A stretch of DNA of 64,000 nucleotides, from positions 7,742 through 71,741 of the forward strand of contig CABIWB010000013.1 of assembly GCA_902362275.1 (NCBI GenBank), given 5' to 3'. Positions 8,405 to 18,300 of this stretch are shown here, one piece after another. The translations under genes and the position numbers were made by a program. How positions within the stretch are numbered: the first letter of the stretch is position 1; every line of letters begins with the position of its first letter. Below the pieces are notes generated by a model. The model was not told where the DNA came from. It did no database searches and saw only the letters and a program-made list of their open reading frames with translations. Source of the DNA: Coriobacteriaceae bacterium. GTDB taxonomy: Bacteria; Actinomycetota; Coriobacteriia; Coriobacteriales; Coriobacteriaceae.

Positions 8405-10645
8405 CTAGTCGAACAGGCTCGGCATGTCGTCTTCCTTCATGAGGGCGCCGGCGCATGGCAGGCTCTGGGCGGTGAACTTCTCCGCGGAGACACCCGCCCC
8501 CAGCACCTCTTCGGCGGTGCTTACGGTTGTGATGACGCGGCCTTTCTTGGCCGTGAAGGCCTGGACGCCCTGCGTGTTGGTGGTCGTCTTGGTCTTGAGC
8601 AGCGACGTGTTGAAGTTCATCAGGCGGTAGTCGCTCGAGACCAGCGCGACGTTGCGGTCCTTCTTGAGCACCTGGGCGTACAGCAGCTTGGACCCGCCGT
8701 AGATGGCGTTCTTGAGGCGCTTGCGGTTTGTCTTGGTGACGTACCCGGCAAGCGCGACGCGCACCGCGCGGCCGTTCTCGAAGATGAACAGCACGTCGGC
8801 CTTGTAATCCTCGGGGTCGATGACCCAGATGACGCTCTCGTCGGGTTCCATCTCGAGGTCCGTGGCCAGATACGATCCCAGCTGCGCGGATTTGGTGTCC
8901 TCGAACGCCGCGACCTTGCACTTGTACACCTGGCTCTTGTTGGTGAACACCAAAAGCTCGTGCGTGTTGGCGGACGGGAACTCGATGAAGGGCTCGTCGC
9001 CGTCCTTGTACTTGAGGGCGGCGCCCTTCTTGAGCACGCGGTCTGTCATCTTCTTGAGGTAGCCCTCGCGCGAGAGCATGATGGTGACCGGGTACTCCTC
9101 GACCTCGGGCTCCAGGCTCACCTCGATGACGTCGGACGGCTCGATCCTGCCCGTGCGGCGCGGCATGACGTACTTCTTGTTGACTGCGGCCAGCTCGTCG
9201 CGGATGACCTTCTTGATGTTGTCCTCGTTCGAGAGGATCTCCTCCAGCTCGGCGATCTCGGCCTCGAGCTTGGCGATATCCTTGGTGCGGTTGAGGATGT
9301 ACTCCTCGTTGATGTTGCGCAGCTTGAGCTCGGCCACGAACTCGGCCTGGGTCTCGTCGATGTCGAAGCCTCGCATCAGGTTGGGAACGACCTCGGCCTC
9401 GAGCTTGGTGCCGCGGATGATGGCGATGGCCTTGTCGATATCGAGCAGGATGGCCTCGAGGCCGTGCAGCAGATGCAGGCGCTCGGACTTCTTGCCCAAA
9501 TCGAAGTTCACGCGGCGGCGCGTGGACTGGATGCGCCACGCGACCCACTCATGCAGGATCTGGCGCACGCCCATGACGCGGGGATAGCCGTCCACCAGGA
9601 CGTTGAAGTTGCAGGAGAACGAGTCCTGCAGCGTGGTGGTGCGATAGAGCTTGGCCATGAGCTTCTCGGGGTCCACGCCGCGCTTGAGGTCGATGGCGAT
9701 GCGCAGGCCGGAGAGGTCGGTTTCGTCGCGGATGTCGGCGATCTCGCGCACCTTGCCCTCTTTGGAGAGCTTGACGATGCGGTCGATGATGACGTCGGTC
9801 TTGGTGGTGTAGGGGATCTCGTAGACCTCGATGATGCGCTCTTCGGGGACCCACCGCCAGCGCGAGCGGATCTGGAAGCTGCCCAGGCCCGTCTCGATGA
9901 TGCGCTCCATCTCCTCGCGGCGGTAGATGATCTCGCCGCCGGTGGAGAAGTCGGGCATGGGCATGTACTCGAGCAGGTCGCAGTCGGGGTCCTCGAGATA
10001 GTGCATGGTAGCGGTGCATACCTCGTTGAGGTTGAAGCCGCAGATATCGGACGCCATGGCGACGCCGATGCCCTTGTTGGCCGACACCAGGATGTTGGGG
10101 AAGGTGGTGGGCAGCAGGCGCGGTTCCTTCATGGCGCCGTCGTAGCTGTCCACGAAGTCGACCGGGTCCTTGTCGATGTCCTTGAAGATCTCGGCGCAGA
10201 TGGGGGAGAGCTTGGCCTCGGTGTAACGCGAGGCGGCGTAGGTCAGGTCGCCCGAGTAGTACTTGCCAAAGTTGCCCTTGGACTCCACGAACGGCGCGAG
10301 CAGTGCCTCGTTGCCCGTGGCGAGGCGGACCATCGTCTCGTAGATGGCGCCGTCGCCGTGCGGGTTGAGCTTCATGGTCTGGCCTACGATGTTGGCGCTC
10401 TTCTGGCGCTCGCCCTTGAGCAGACCCATCTTGTACATGGTGTACAGCAGCTTGCGGTGCGAGGGCTTGAAGCCGTCGATCTCGGGGAACGCGCGCGAGA
10501 CGTTGGTGCTCATGGCATACGGCATGTAGTTGGTTTCGAGCGTCTCCGTGATGGGCTGCGCCGTGACCTCCGAGTGCAGGCCGATGACGTTATCGGCGTT
10601 GACCTGCTTCTTCTTGTTTGGGGTGCTGGTTTTCTTCTTTGCCAC
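8405..10645 (-). CDS. Type IIA DNA topoisomerase, subunit A (GyrA/ParC-like)
   Basis: A 746-residue DNA breakage-reunion subunit, cytoplasmic and acting with the B subunit encoded just upstream. After a Lys-rich start it has the GyrA core: YAMSTNVSRAFPEIDGFKPS, a winged helix with HRKLLYTMYKMG, LNPHGDGAIYETM, and the catalytic tyrosine in AASRYTEAKL (Tyr about 141). A coiled-coil arm follows near residues 420-470. The C-terminal part (about 500-746) looks like a beta-pinwheel, with repeats such as VLVFTNKSQVYKCKVAAF. The gap of 33 bp to the B gene indicates one operon. The family includes both gyrase and topoisomerase IV; sequence alone does not settle which. Confidence 0.9.
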   Translation of the reverse strand: MAKKKTSTPNKKKQVNADNVIGLHSEVTAQPITETLETNYMPYAMSTNVSRAFPEIDGFKPSHRKLLYTMYKMGLLKGERQKSANIVGQTMKLNPHGDGAIYETMVRLATGNEALLAPFVESKGNFGKYYSGDLTYAASRYTEAKLSPICAEIFKDIDKDPVDFVDSYDGAMKEPRLLPTTFPNILVSANKGIGVAMASDICGFNLNEVCTATMHYLEDPDCDLLEYMPMPDFSTGGEIIYRREEMERIIETGLGSFQIRSRWRWVPEERIIEVYEIPYTTKTDVIIDRIVKLSKEGKVREIADIRDETDLSGLRIAIDLKRGVDPEKLMAKLYRTTTLQDSFSCNFNVLVDGYPRVMGVRQILHEWVAWRIQSTRRRVNFDLGKKSERLHLLHGLEAILLDIDKAIAIIRGTKLEAEVVPNLMRGFDIDETQAEFVAELKLRNINEEYILNRTKDIAKLEAEIAELEEILSNEDNIKKVIRDELAAVNKKYVMPRRTGRIEPSDVIEVSLEPEVEEYPVTIMLSREGYLKKMTDRVLKKGAALKYKDGDEPFIEFPSANTHELLVFTNKSQVYKCKVAAFEDTKSAQLGSYLATDLEMEPDESVIWVIDPEDYKADVLFIFENGRAVRVALAGYVTKTNRKRLKNAIYGGSKLLYAQVLKKDRNVALVSSDYRLMNFNTSLLKTKTTTNTQGVQAFTAKKGRVITTVSTAEEVLGAGVSAEKFTAQSLPCAGALMKEDDMPSLFD

Positions 10646-10678
10646 GATTTCCTCTTGATGCTTTCTGTGGGGCCGCTC

Positions 10679-12676
10679 TTACTGCAGGTCCAGCTGGTCG
10701 AGATACTCCTTGCCGTGCTCGGCGATATGGCGCTTGCGGCCGGCCTCGTCGTTGCCCAGCAGCAGGTTGAACATGGATTCCATCTTGGCCACTTCCTCGG
10801 CCTCCACCTTGATGAGGCGGCGCGTTTCGGGGTTCATGGTGGTGAGCCACATCATGTCCGGATCGTTCTCACCAAGACCCTTGGAGCGGTTGATGGAGCA
10901 CTTTTGGTCGCCGATTTCTTTGAGGATGCCGTTCTTTTCGAGCTCGGTGTAGGCAAAGTAGGTCTTTTCTTTGCAATTGATCTCGTAGAGCGGCGACTCG
11001 GCGATATACACGTAACCCTCGTCGATGAGCGTGGGTACCAGGCGATAGAGCATGGTGAGCACAAGCGTGCGGATGTGGTAACCGTCGACGTCGGCGTCCG
11101 TACAGATAATGACCTTGTTCCAGTTGAGGTTGTCCAGGTCAAAGGCGCCGAGGTTCTTGATGCGCTTGTCTTTGATCTCCACGCCGCAGCCCAGCACGCG
11201 CATGAGGTCCATGATGATGTCGGACTTAAAGATGCGCGGATAGTCTTCCTTTAGGCAGTTGAGGATCTTACCGCGGACGGGCATAACACCCTGGAACTCG
11301 GCATCGCGCGAGGTGCGGATGGCGCCCGCCGCCGAGTCGCCCTCCACGATGTAGACTTCGCGGCGGGTCTTGTCCTTGGAACGGCAGTCGATGAACTTCT
11401 GCACGCGGTTGGCCATGTCGGTCTTCTGCTGCAGGTTGGTCTTGATGCTCTGGCGGGTCTTCTCGGCGTTCTCGCGCGAGCGCTTGTTGATGAGCACCTG
11501 CTCCATGATCTTGTTGGCGGCGTCTTTGTTCTCGATCAGGTAGGTCGCCAGGCGCTCCTTGAAGAACGCCGTCATGGCCTGCTGGATGAAGCGGTTGTTG
11601 ATGGCCTTCTTGGTCTGGTTCTCGTAGGAGGTCTGGGTGGAGAAGCAGTTGGTCACCAGCACCAGGCAGTCCTGGACATCCTGCCATTTGATGGAGCTCT
11701 CGTTCTTGTTGTACTTGCCCTGGCCCTTGATGTAGGCGTCGATCGCGCTGGTCAGCGCGCTGCGGGCCGCCTTCTCGGGTGAGCCGCCGTTCTCGAGCCA
11801 CGAGGAGTTGTGGTAGTACTCCTGCATCTGGAAGGTGCGCGAGAAGCACAGGCACGCCGTGATCTTGACGTTGTAATCGGGCAGGTCCTCGCGGTCGCGA
11901 CCACGGCGATCGGCCTCGATAAAGAAGGGCTCGGTGAGGTAGTCGGTACCGACCTTCTCGAGCACGTAGTCTTCGATGCCCTTGGGATAGCAAAAGTCCT
12001 CTTCGGAAAACTCGCCGTCGTCGCCCTCGATGCGCAGGCGGAAGGTCACGTTGGCGTTGACCACGGCCTGGCGGCGCATGGTCTCGCGATACCAATCGTG
12101 GGGGATGCTGATGGAGGTAAAGACTTCGAGATCGGGGCGCCACTTGATGGTGGTGCCGGTGCGGTTCTCGTCGCTGGGCTCAATCTCGAGTGCCTTCTTC
12201 TTGGCGCCGACAACCTTGCCCTTCTTAAAGTGCAGGGAGTACTTGTTGCCGTCGCGCCAAACCGTGACGTCCATGTACTCGGAGGCGTACTGGGTCGCGC
12301 ACGAGCCTAGGCCGTTGGTACCGAGCGAGAAGTCGTAGTCGCCGCCCTGGTTGTTGTTGTATTTGCCTCCGGCGTAGAGCTCGCAGAAGACGAGCTCCCA
12401 GTTAAAGCGCTTCTCGGAAGGGTTCCAGTCGAGCGGGCAGCCACGGCCATTGTCCTCTACCTGGATAGAGCCATCGCGAAAGGCAGTGAGGGTGATCAGA
12501 TTGCCGTAGCCCTGGCGTGCCTCGTCAACGGCGTTGGACAGAATTTCGAAGGCGGCATGCGCGCAGCCATCGAGTCCGTCCGAGCCAAAGATGACGGCGG
12601 GGCGCAGGCGTACGCGCTCCTCGTCCTTGAGCTGGCGGATACTGTCGTTACCATAGTTTGCGGTGTTTTTTGCCAT
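10679..12676 (-). CDS. Type IIA DNA topoisomerase, subunit B (divergent GyrB/ParE-like)
   Basis: A 665-residue ATPase/TOPRIM subunit, first gene of the operon. GHKL ATP-binding motifs are seen at EILSNAVDEARQG, VEDNGRGCPLD and LGTNGLGSCATQ. The TOPRIM domain shows YIVEGDSAAGAIR and CTDADVDGYHIR, and the family hallmark NRSKGLGENDPDMMW follows. Oddly, the usual N-terminal strap that precedes the ATP site (RPGMYIGS in most GyrB/ParE) is replaced by RPAVIFGSDGLDG, so this is not an ordinary GyrB. It is probably a second type IIA enzyme rather than the cell's main gyrase; that is inference. Confidence 0.88.
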   Translation of the reverse strand: MAKNTANYGNDSIRQLKDEERVRLRPAVIFGSDGLDGCAHAAFEILSNAVDEARQGYGNLITLTAFRDGSIQVEDNGRGCPLDWNPSEKRFNWELVFCELYAGGKYNNNQGGDYDFSLGTNGLGSCATQYASEYMDVTVWRDGNKYSLHFKKGKVVGAKKKALEIEPSDENRTGTTIKWRPDLEVFTSISIPHDWYRETMRRQAVVNANVTFRLRIEGDDGEFSEEDFCYPKGIEDYVLEKVGTDYLTEPFFIEADRRGRDREDLPDYNVKITACLCFSRTFQMQEYYHNSSWLENGGSPEKAARSALTSAIDAYIKGQGKYNKNESSIKWQDVQDCLVLVTNCFSTQTSYENQTKKAINNRFIQQAMTAFFKERLATYLIENKDAANKIMEQVLINKRSRENAEKTRQSIKTNLQQKTDMANRVQKFIDCRSKDKTRREVYIVEGDSAAGAIRTSRDAEFQGVMPVRGKILNCLKEDYPRIFKSDIIMDLMRVLGCGVEIKDKRIKNLGAFDLDNLNWNKVIICTDADVDGYHIRTLVLTMLYRLVPTLIDEGYVYIAESPLYEINCKEKTYFAYTELEKNGILKEIGDQKCSINRSKGLGENDPDMMWLTTMNPETRRLIKVEAEEVAKMESMFNLLLGNDEAGRKRHIAEHGKEYLDQLDLQ

Positions 12677-12808
12677 ACTCGCTCTCTCGGTGCTCCTTTG
12701 CTGCGTTTAAGTCATATAGATAGTCAAGGTAGCATAGCCCAGCCCATAGGAGATTCCAACTAACACGAAATACATCGAACAACCGTTCGGAGTTCGATGG
12801 AGGTTCGT

Positions 12809-12880
12809 TTACTCGGACAAAACCGAGTCGGCTCTGTCCGAGTAAGTTTGAAGGCGGCCGGATGCGTCTTGCTGCGTTTG
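12809..12880 (+). other. Orphan operator plus decayed start of an AAA ATPase gene
   Basis: ACTCGGACA (12811-12819) and TGTCCGAGT (12835-12843) form a 9-bp inverted repeat around a central CCGAGTCGG. Side by side with the leader of the AAA ATPase gene at 7521, blocks TTTACTCGG, AAACCGAGTCGG and CCGAGTA match in order and spacing. Where that gene has ATG, this copy has AAG, followed by codons KFEGGRMRLA that resemble a typical ATPase start. The rest of 12677-13144 shows nothing else I can support. Confidence 0.4.
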
Positions 12881-13144
12881 CGGTTGGATACGTTGTCGAA
12901 ACGTGCCGTATGGATTGTTGGATCGAATCGAACATTGGGACAGGCGTCTCGTTTTATGGGCCGGGGGCGTGCATGTGCGCGTCCTTTTGGTCCATAAGGA
13001 ACGCTGGCGGGTCGTTATATGAGCTAGGGGTCACTTCGCCCGCGCCGTGTTTCGTCATACGCTCATGGTGGAAGCCGATGCCGCGGGGATGGCGAAGGCC
13101 TCGGGCAACGGATGAGCTGCAAGCCGAAAGGAGCGGTGAGAACG

Positions 13145-14170
13145 ATGAGGCCCATGACAAAGAAACTGCTGTTAGGAATTCCCACTGTGACGCTTTCGGC
13201 CGTGCTGGCGTGTACGGTGGCAGGCTGCGGCGGTAGCGCTCCTAGCGGCTCGGTCGGCAGCTCGGGTGGTAGCGCGCCTGTGCAGGAGAAGGCCGGGAAG
13301 CCCAAGGCCTATGAGTCGCAGACGGTCGAGGTGGCAGGCATTACCTATGAGTCGGTGGCTCACGGTACGTTCTATCGCGGTGATGCCAAGAAGCAGGACG
13401 GTTTTTACCTGCACATCAAGATTACCAACAACAACACAAAGAACAGAACGTTCAGTTTCTTTAACGTGCATGCCGCCCAGGGCGATCTTGAGGCGGGTGA
13501 CCCGTTGTTTACTTCCGGCAAGGCGGCCGTGCTCGACTACGTTGCAAGCGAGGCTCCCGATGAGCTTCACGAGGACATCGATCTTTCCAAGAGGCCAGAT
13601 ATCGGTCCGGGCGAGACCGTTGAGTACGTGTATTTCTGGGCGCCCAAGACGGCGTACTACGGGCCCATCACCGTCGAGTTCGTAGACGCTAACGCCCCCG
13701 CCAAGAATCGTGAGGCCATGCACTTTGACACCACGGGATGCGAGACCAAGGAGTTCAAGGCTGCCGGCGGTGCGGCCGATTCTGGTGACGCGGCCAATAT
13801 GACCGGCATCGATTGCGCATCGTACGGTATCGAGGCCGCCGATGGGTGCACGCTGGATTCGTCCAACGAAGAGCACGAAAAGGCAAACTTCTTCCACGAC
13901 GAGACTGGAGGACGCCTGAACATCAGCATCTTCCCGCGCTCGCCGGAGGAAGAGGTTGCAAGCCTAGAGCAGGTCTACGAAGGCAAGGAGACAACAACCG
14001 ACCAGGTCGAGTACAACGGTATAACGTGGCTGCGCTTTACTGGTCCCGACAACGGCCATACACTGTTTGCGACGTCTCCCGCGACGGGCGAGACCGTCCG
14101 CGTGTCGATTGGCTGGAAGATCGATTGGGACGCCGCCGTGCCCATGATGGAGGCGCTAGAGCTCAAGTAG
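13145..14170 (+). CDS. Exported lipoprotein with Ig-like (DUF4352-type) domain
   Basis: 341 residues. A basic start and hydrophobic segment end in a lipobox (AVLACTVAGCGG; lipidated Cys about residue 28), so the protein should be anchored on the outer face of the membrane. A Gly/Ser linker follows, then a beta-sandwich with FYLHIKITNNNTKNRTFSFF, as in DUF4352-like domains. A separate C-terminal domain of about 130 residues contains the stretch GITWLRFTGPDNGHTLFATS. ATG 13145 follows GAAAGGAG; ATG 13154 is an alternative. Role unknown. The gene is monocistronic, with a terminator behind it. Confidence 0.75.
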   Translation: MRPMTKKLLLGIPTVTLSAVLACTVAGCGGSAPSGSVGSSGGSAPVQEKAGKPKAYESQTVEVAGITYESVAHGTFYRGDAKKQDGFYLHIKITNNNTKNRTFSFFNVHAAQGDLEAGDPLFTSGKAAVLDYVASEAPDELHEDIDLSKRPDIGPGETVEYVYFWAPKTAYYGPITVEFVDANAPAKNREAMHFDTTGCETKEFKAAGGAADSGDAANMTGIDCASYGIEAADGCTLDSSNEEHEKANFFHDETGGRLNISIFPRSPEEEVASLEQVYEGKETTTDQVEYNGITWLRFTGPDNGHTLFATSPATGETVRVSIGWKIDWDAAVPMMEALELK

Positions 14171-14197
14171 CGCTGTGATTCCCATGTCAGGCGACTC

Positions 14198-14233
14198 AGG
14201 GCTGGCTCCGAGTTATCGGGGCCAGCCCTTTTT
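14198..14233 (+). terminator. Terminator of the lipoprotein gene
   Basis: AGGGCTGGC (14198-14206) pairs with GCCAGCCCT (14221-14229), followed by TTTTTGG. Confidence 0.85.
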
Positions 14234-14318
14234 GGTGCTCGATGAGCAGGGCCAGTGTCTCGCGCGGTTTCGGGTACAGCGGGGCATCGTGCGCGCAATG
14301 ACGAACATGATTTCCATA

Positions 14319-14368
14319 ATGACAGATATAGTTGACATCTTCTGATGAATGCAATATATTCCTGTCAT
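14319..14368 (+). promoter_or_regulatory. Promoter with flanking inverted repeat before the XRE gene
   Basis: TTGACA (14332-14337), a 17-bp spacer and TATATT (14355-14360) form a near-consensus housekeeping promoter. ATGACAG (14319-14325) and CTGTCAT (14362-14368) flank it as an inverted repeat. Autoregulation by the XRE protein is a plausible inference. Confidence 0.7.
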
Positions 14369-14408
14369 GTTGCAACGGATACCTGTCCACATTTACGAAA
14401 GGAGCTCC

Positions 14409-14639
14409 ATGCCGGGTAAGAGAAACCTCCGCATGAAGGCGGCGCGTGCGGCGGCTGGCCTTTCGCAAGCCGACTTAGCCCAAGCCGTGGGCGTTACGCG
14501 CCAGACTATCGGCCTGATCGAGGCGGGCGGTTATAACCCCACGCTCAATTTATGTGTAGCGATCTGCAAAGCGCTGCACGTGACGTTGAACGACTTGTTT
14601 TGGGAAGACGGGGTCGACGTCGACCCTAACGCTCTTTAG
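14409..14639 (+). CDS. XRE-family transcriptional regulator, short
   Basis: A 76-residue single-domain DNA-binding protein. The Cro/CI-type helix-turn-helix covers residues 5-60 (MKAARAAAGLSQADLAQAVG then VTRQTIGLIEAGGYNPTL). ATG 14409 is placed by GAAAGGAG 5 bases upstream. The membrane-protein gene 14649 starts 9 bases after its stop, so they form an operon. Small XRE proteins of this kind commonly travel with a membrane protein of unknown function. The inverted repeat around the promoter is a likely operator. Confidence 0.85.
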   Translation: MPGKRNLRMKAARAAAGLSQADLAQAVGVTRQTIGLIEAGGYNPTLNLCVAICKALHVTLNDLFWEDGVDVDPNAL

Positions 14640-14648
14640 GAGTTCACT

Positions 14649-15233
14649 ATGAAATTTGAAGATCTGAAAATCGTGCAAAAGTGGCGTGAATATGCCAGCC
14701 CAAAAGACGAGCGCCTGGAAGCCGAGAACGCGAAGATCTACAAGATTGGCTTTTATCTGCTTTCGTGGGGCATGTTGATGATTCTTTTCTACGAAATTTT
14801 GGTTCGTCAGGTTGCGTGGGTTCACAGCGATGCCAGCGAAATACCGCATCTCTTTGCAACGCCGTTTGAGGCCGCCATGTACGCATGGCTTATTATCGTG
14901 ATGTTTATTTGCACTGTGCTGCAAACGCGAAAGGGCTATGTCGATACCAACCGTTTTGGGCAAACCGAGCATCTTCCTGTCGGATACTTCCTGCTCGTCT
15001 GTTGTATTAGCGGGGTGACGAGCACGCTTGTCATTGCGGCGATGCGCTGCATCGCGGAGGTGCAGATCGTGCCGTTCGAAGATGTCTTTTGGGCAGCGAA
15101 CTTGGCGACGGGCGCGGCTTGCGGGGTAACGATTTTCATAGCCACATTCGCCGCTCTGTGTGCATCGTTCTTCACGGCGAAAAGACGCCGTGCCAAGATC
15201 GAGGCAGAACTCGACTCCTCAGACGACATTTAA
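14649..15233 (+). CDS. Four-helix membrane protein, partner of the XRE regulator
   Basis: A 194-residue inner-membrane protein. Hydrophobic segments lie near residues 32-52 (IGFYLLSWGMLMILFYEIL), 75-95 (MYAWLIIVMFICTVL), 112-130 and 145-170 (GAACGVTIFIATFAALCASF). The N-terminus is soluble and the C-terminus ends in a basic stretch (KRRRAKIEAEL) followed by an acidic tail. The ribosome-binding site AGGAG lies just after the XRE stop, so translation is probably coupled. The resemblance to DUF6773-like proteins is tentative and no function can be assigned. Confidence 0.7.
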   Translation: MKFEDLKIVQKWREYASPKDERLEAENAKIYKIGFYLLSWGMLMILFYEILVRQVAWVHSDASEIPHLFATPFEAAMYAWLIIVMFICTVLQTRKGYVDTNRFGQTEHLPVGYFLLVCCISGVTSTLVIAAMRCIAEVQIVPFEDVFWAANLATGAACGVTIFIATFAALCASFFTAKRRRAKIEAELDSSDDI

Positions 15234-15240
15234 TGCGTAA

Positions 15241-15277
15241 TGGGCTGGCTCTGGGTATCCAGAACCAACCCATTTTG
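15241..15277 (+). terminator. Terminator of the XRE/membrane-protein operon
   Basis: A stem of TGGGCTGGCTCTGG (15241-15254) with CCAGAACCAACCCA (15259-15272), two mismatches, followed by TTTT. It lies between convergent genes. Confidence 0.75.
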
Positions 15278-15323
15278 ATGTTCGATGAGCCGAGTCGGCG
15301 TTTCACACAAAAGTAACTAGGAG

Positions 15324-18300
15324 CTAGCGAGGCCTATCCGAATTGACCTCATTGGCGGTGTCTTTTTCGAGCGCCGTGCGGCGGGCGCTGTAGGCGACAA
15401 GGCCGGCACCAGCTGCGGCGAGTGCTGCTGCGGCTGCGGTTAGGGGGACGTTGCTGTCGCCCGCGCCGGCGAGCGCGCCCACTTTTCCGGAGCGCTTGTT
15501 ATTGCCGTGGTCCTTGCCGCTGCCGGAGCTGCTTCCGCCGGAGCCGCCGCCCTCGTCAGTACCACCTCCACTCGAGTCACCATCGCCGTCTGCTGTCATC
15601 GGGGCGTCGTGAAGTCCTGTCGTATCCGCGCTGTCGCATACGCCGACCTGAACTTCTGAGCGTTCGCATGCCGCATCGGGCACATGAAGCTCGTGCAGTA
15701 CGGCACCCAGCGTCGAGTTTGCGCCCGGTCGAATTTCCTCGAGCGTTACGGGATCGAGCGCCACCAGATTACGTGCCTTCGCATACAGCGTTACGCGTTT
15801 GCCCACTTCGTCGCCCCAGCTCTCCGGGATGGCAAAGCTCATGCGGAACTGTGCCGTGCAACCCGGTGCCAGCACGGCGTTGCCGTTGTCGGCTACCAGC
15901 GGGTGCGTTGCAAAACGTGTGCCCAGCGTCTCGAGCGCGTACTTCACGTGTGCCATGTCGTTGGCCGAAGCGTCCTCGGCAAGCTCTGGGTCGTAGATCG
16001 AAGCCATGCGTGCGTTCACTCCGAATCCGATGGATGCGCTGGAGAACGGCTGGCTGGAGCCCTCTCGGTACAGATCGATCGTGCCGGCGGTCAGCAGGGT
16101 GTTGCCGTCGTTTCGCACCGTGACCATGAAGGATTCGCCTGCTGCTCCGGGCACCACCGCGCCCGAGGTGGCGACCGCACCCGTCGAAGTGGCACAAGCT
16201 ACCAGGGGCACTTCGATGCCGTGCAGCTCTGCCTCGCTTTTCTCCGCGCTCACAATGTGCGTGGCGAGCGCGGAGAGCATACTTCCCGACGTCAAAAATG
16301 TCGTTATCTGATCGACGGGATGGTCCAGCTCGCACATCACGAACGGCTCCGTAAGCAGATCGCCTGCCAAGGTGCTGGCGAAGATGCGGAAGTGCTTGCC
16401 CATCACTGCTACCGGGTTGCCTTCTTCGTCGTAGGTTTGTCCCACCTTGCCATCGGTGTTCTCTACATAGAGCACGCACCTGCCGTTGTTGCTTACGCTA
16501 AACGATGCCGGGCCGCAGCCTGCGGCGCCCACGGGCTGCGTTGCAAATGCCGATGCGCCTCGCGTCCAAGTAATATGCTGCAGTTGCTCGTTGACGGTTG
16601 CCAAAAAGCCCGAATGTTGTGGCCACGGCACCGCACGGGGTACCGTGGCGTCTGGTGACATAACGCCCCAGCCCGCAATGGACTGGCCGATCACGGCGTA
16701 CGATGCACAGCCACAACCGCCTGCAGTCTCGTATGCAACGGGCACCACCATTTTGCCGTTGATATTCTCGGGCTCGCCCAGCTCGATACTCGACGGTACC
16801 TGCGGAAAGCGAAGAACTTGGCGGAACGTCAGGCTATCGCCCAAATCATCCGACCATAGGGTAAAGCACTCCAGCGCAACCTCAGCCTCACTGCCGAGCG
16901 CCTTTTCTGCGGTGGCTCCGCGGCGGTGGAGGTAGGCACCCGACAGGCGTCCGTCGACTAGCGTCTTGCTTACCGTGATGCGTGGGCACTGCAGGCAATG
17001 GTAGCCATCCTCCTGAAGGCGGCCGCGCGAGATGCTGCGCCACGACGTGTGCGATATCACGAGAACTCCGTCGTTGCTTATGCGCAGGCGCACAACGGAC
17101 AGTATGCCGGATGTGCTCGCCGTATCGAAAAGGGTGTTGTCGCCGGCGGGGCGCTCGCCCGAGACCAGCAGCACGTAAGCGTCCTGGTTTCTCCTCCCGT
17201 CTGTATATTCCACCACTTCGAAGTCGTAATCGAATATGCCGTCGCGCTCCACGTCGCCCTCGCCAAACCCAAGGGGGAGGTCCACGGGCGTGGGAGCGGA
17301 CCACGTGCCGTTTGCCTTTGTGTGCACTACCAGGCGCGAGCGGCCATTGTCGCCGTAGCGCACCGAGGCGATACGGAACAGGCATTCTACGCCGGCAATC
17401 ATTGCCAGCTTCATGTGAGCTTCGCTGAGCACGCCAGCAAACAGCACGTTGTCGCTCGAGGGTTTTATGCCGCCACGCTCGTCCTCCGACACGCCGGCAG
17501 AATTGGCGTTCGGGTCAGCAACGGCGTTCGTTGCCTGACCGATGTAGGTGTACTCATACATCGGCGCGGCGTTTTCGTCGTCCTCTACCAGTGCATGGAC
17601 GAAATGCTCGATCTGTCCCGTGTCGTCGCTTTCTGCATCCGCCTCGAGCTCAATGCGCGTAACCGCTTGATCCCAATCGCGCACGACAGACGCGGCATTT
17701 ACGGCAGTGGCCTTAACCTCGGCGCGTGCGAGCAGCTCGGCGTTGGTGACGATGGTGGCCGATGCGATAAATTGCGGCACGCCGCCCGCCTCGATGTTGT
17801 CGGGCGTGCCGAAGCGGGCATCCAGCGTGTAAGGCGTATCTCCACCCAATGCAAGCTCAGAGCGCTGGAGCACATACTGGTCGCCGTTGTTCACCGACAT
17901 ATTCCACGAATCGGCGAGTGTAGGCCACGATCCCGACCAAGCCTTGGTGGTCCACTTGAACATTACGAACTGGAGTATCACGTCGGCATCGACGTCTGCG
18001 CCCACGCGCAGCCGCGGAAGCTGGTGGCCGTCCGCTTTCTCGTACCCAATGAACAGTGTGAGGGATGCGGCGCCACGCACAGCGGACGAAGCGACGCCTG
18101 CAACGCCGGCTCCAAAGGTGACGGCAAGTCCGATTTGGACGGTGAACGAGCCCGACGTGTTGGAATAGTCGAGCGAAATGTTCTTGAAAAACGCTGCGCC
18201 GCTACCGTGCGTGTGGGCGCCCACGGCGAGCGCCAGTTTTGCCAGCACCCAGGGGTTGACGTTTAGGAAAAACGGCACCGGTCCTAGGGTAAACTGCTCG

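Noticed and set aside
8303..11254. A 983-codon open frame on the plus strand
   Set aside because: It is antisense to the topoisomerase A and B genes, whose motifs are complete. The Leu/Val/His/Asp-rich text is the typical mirror of GC-rich coding sequence.
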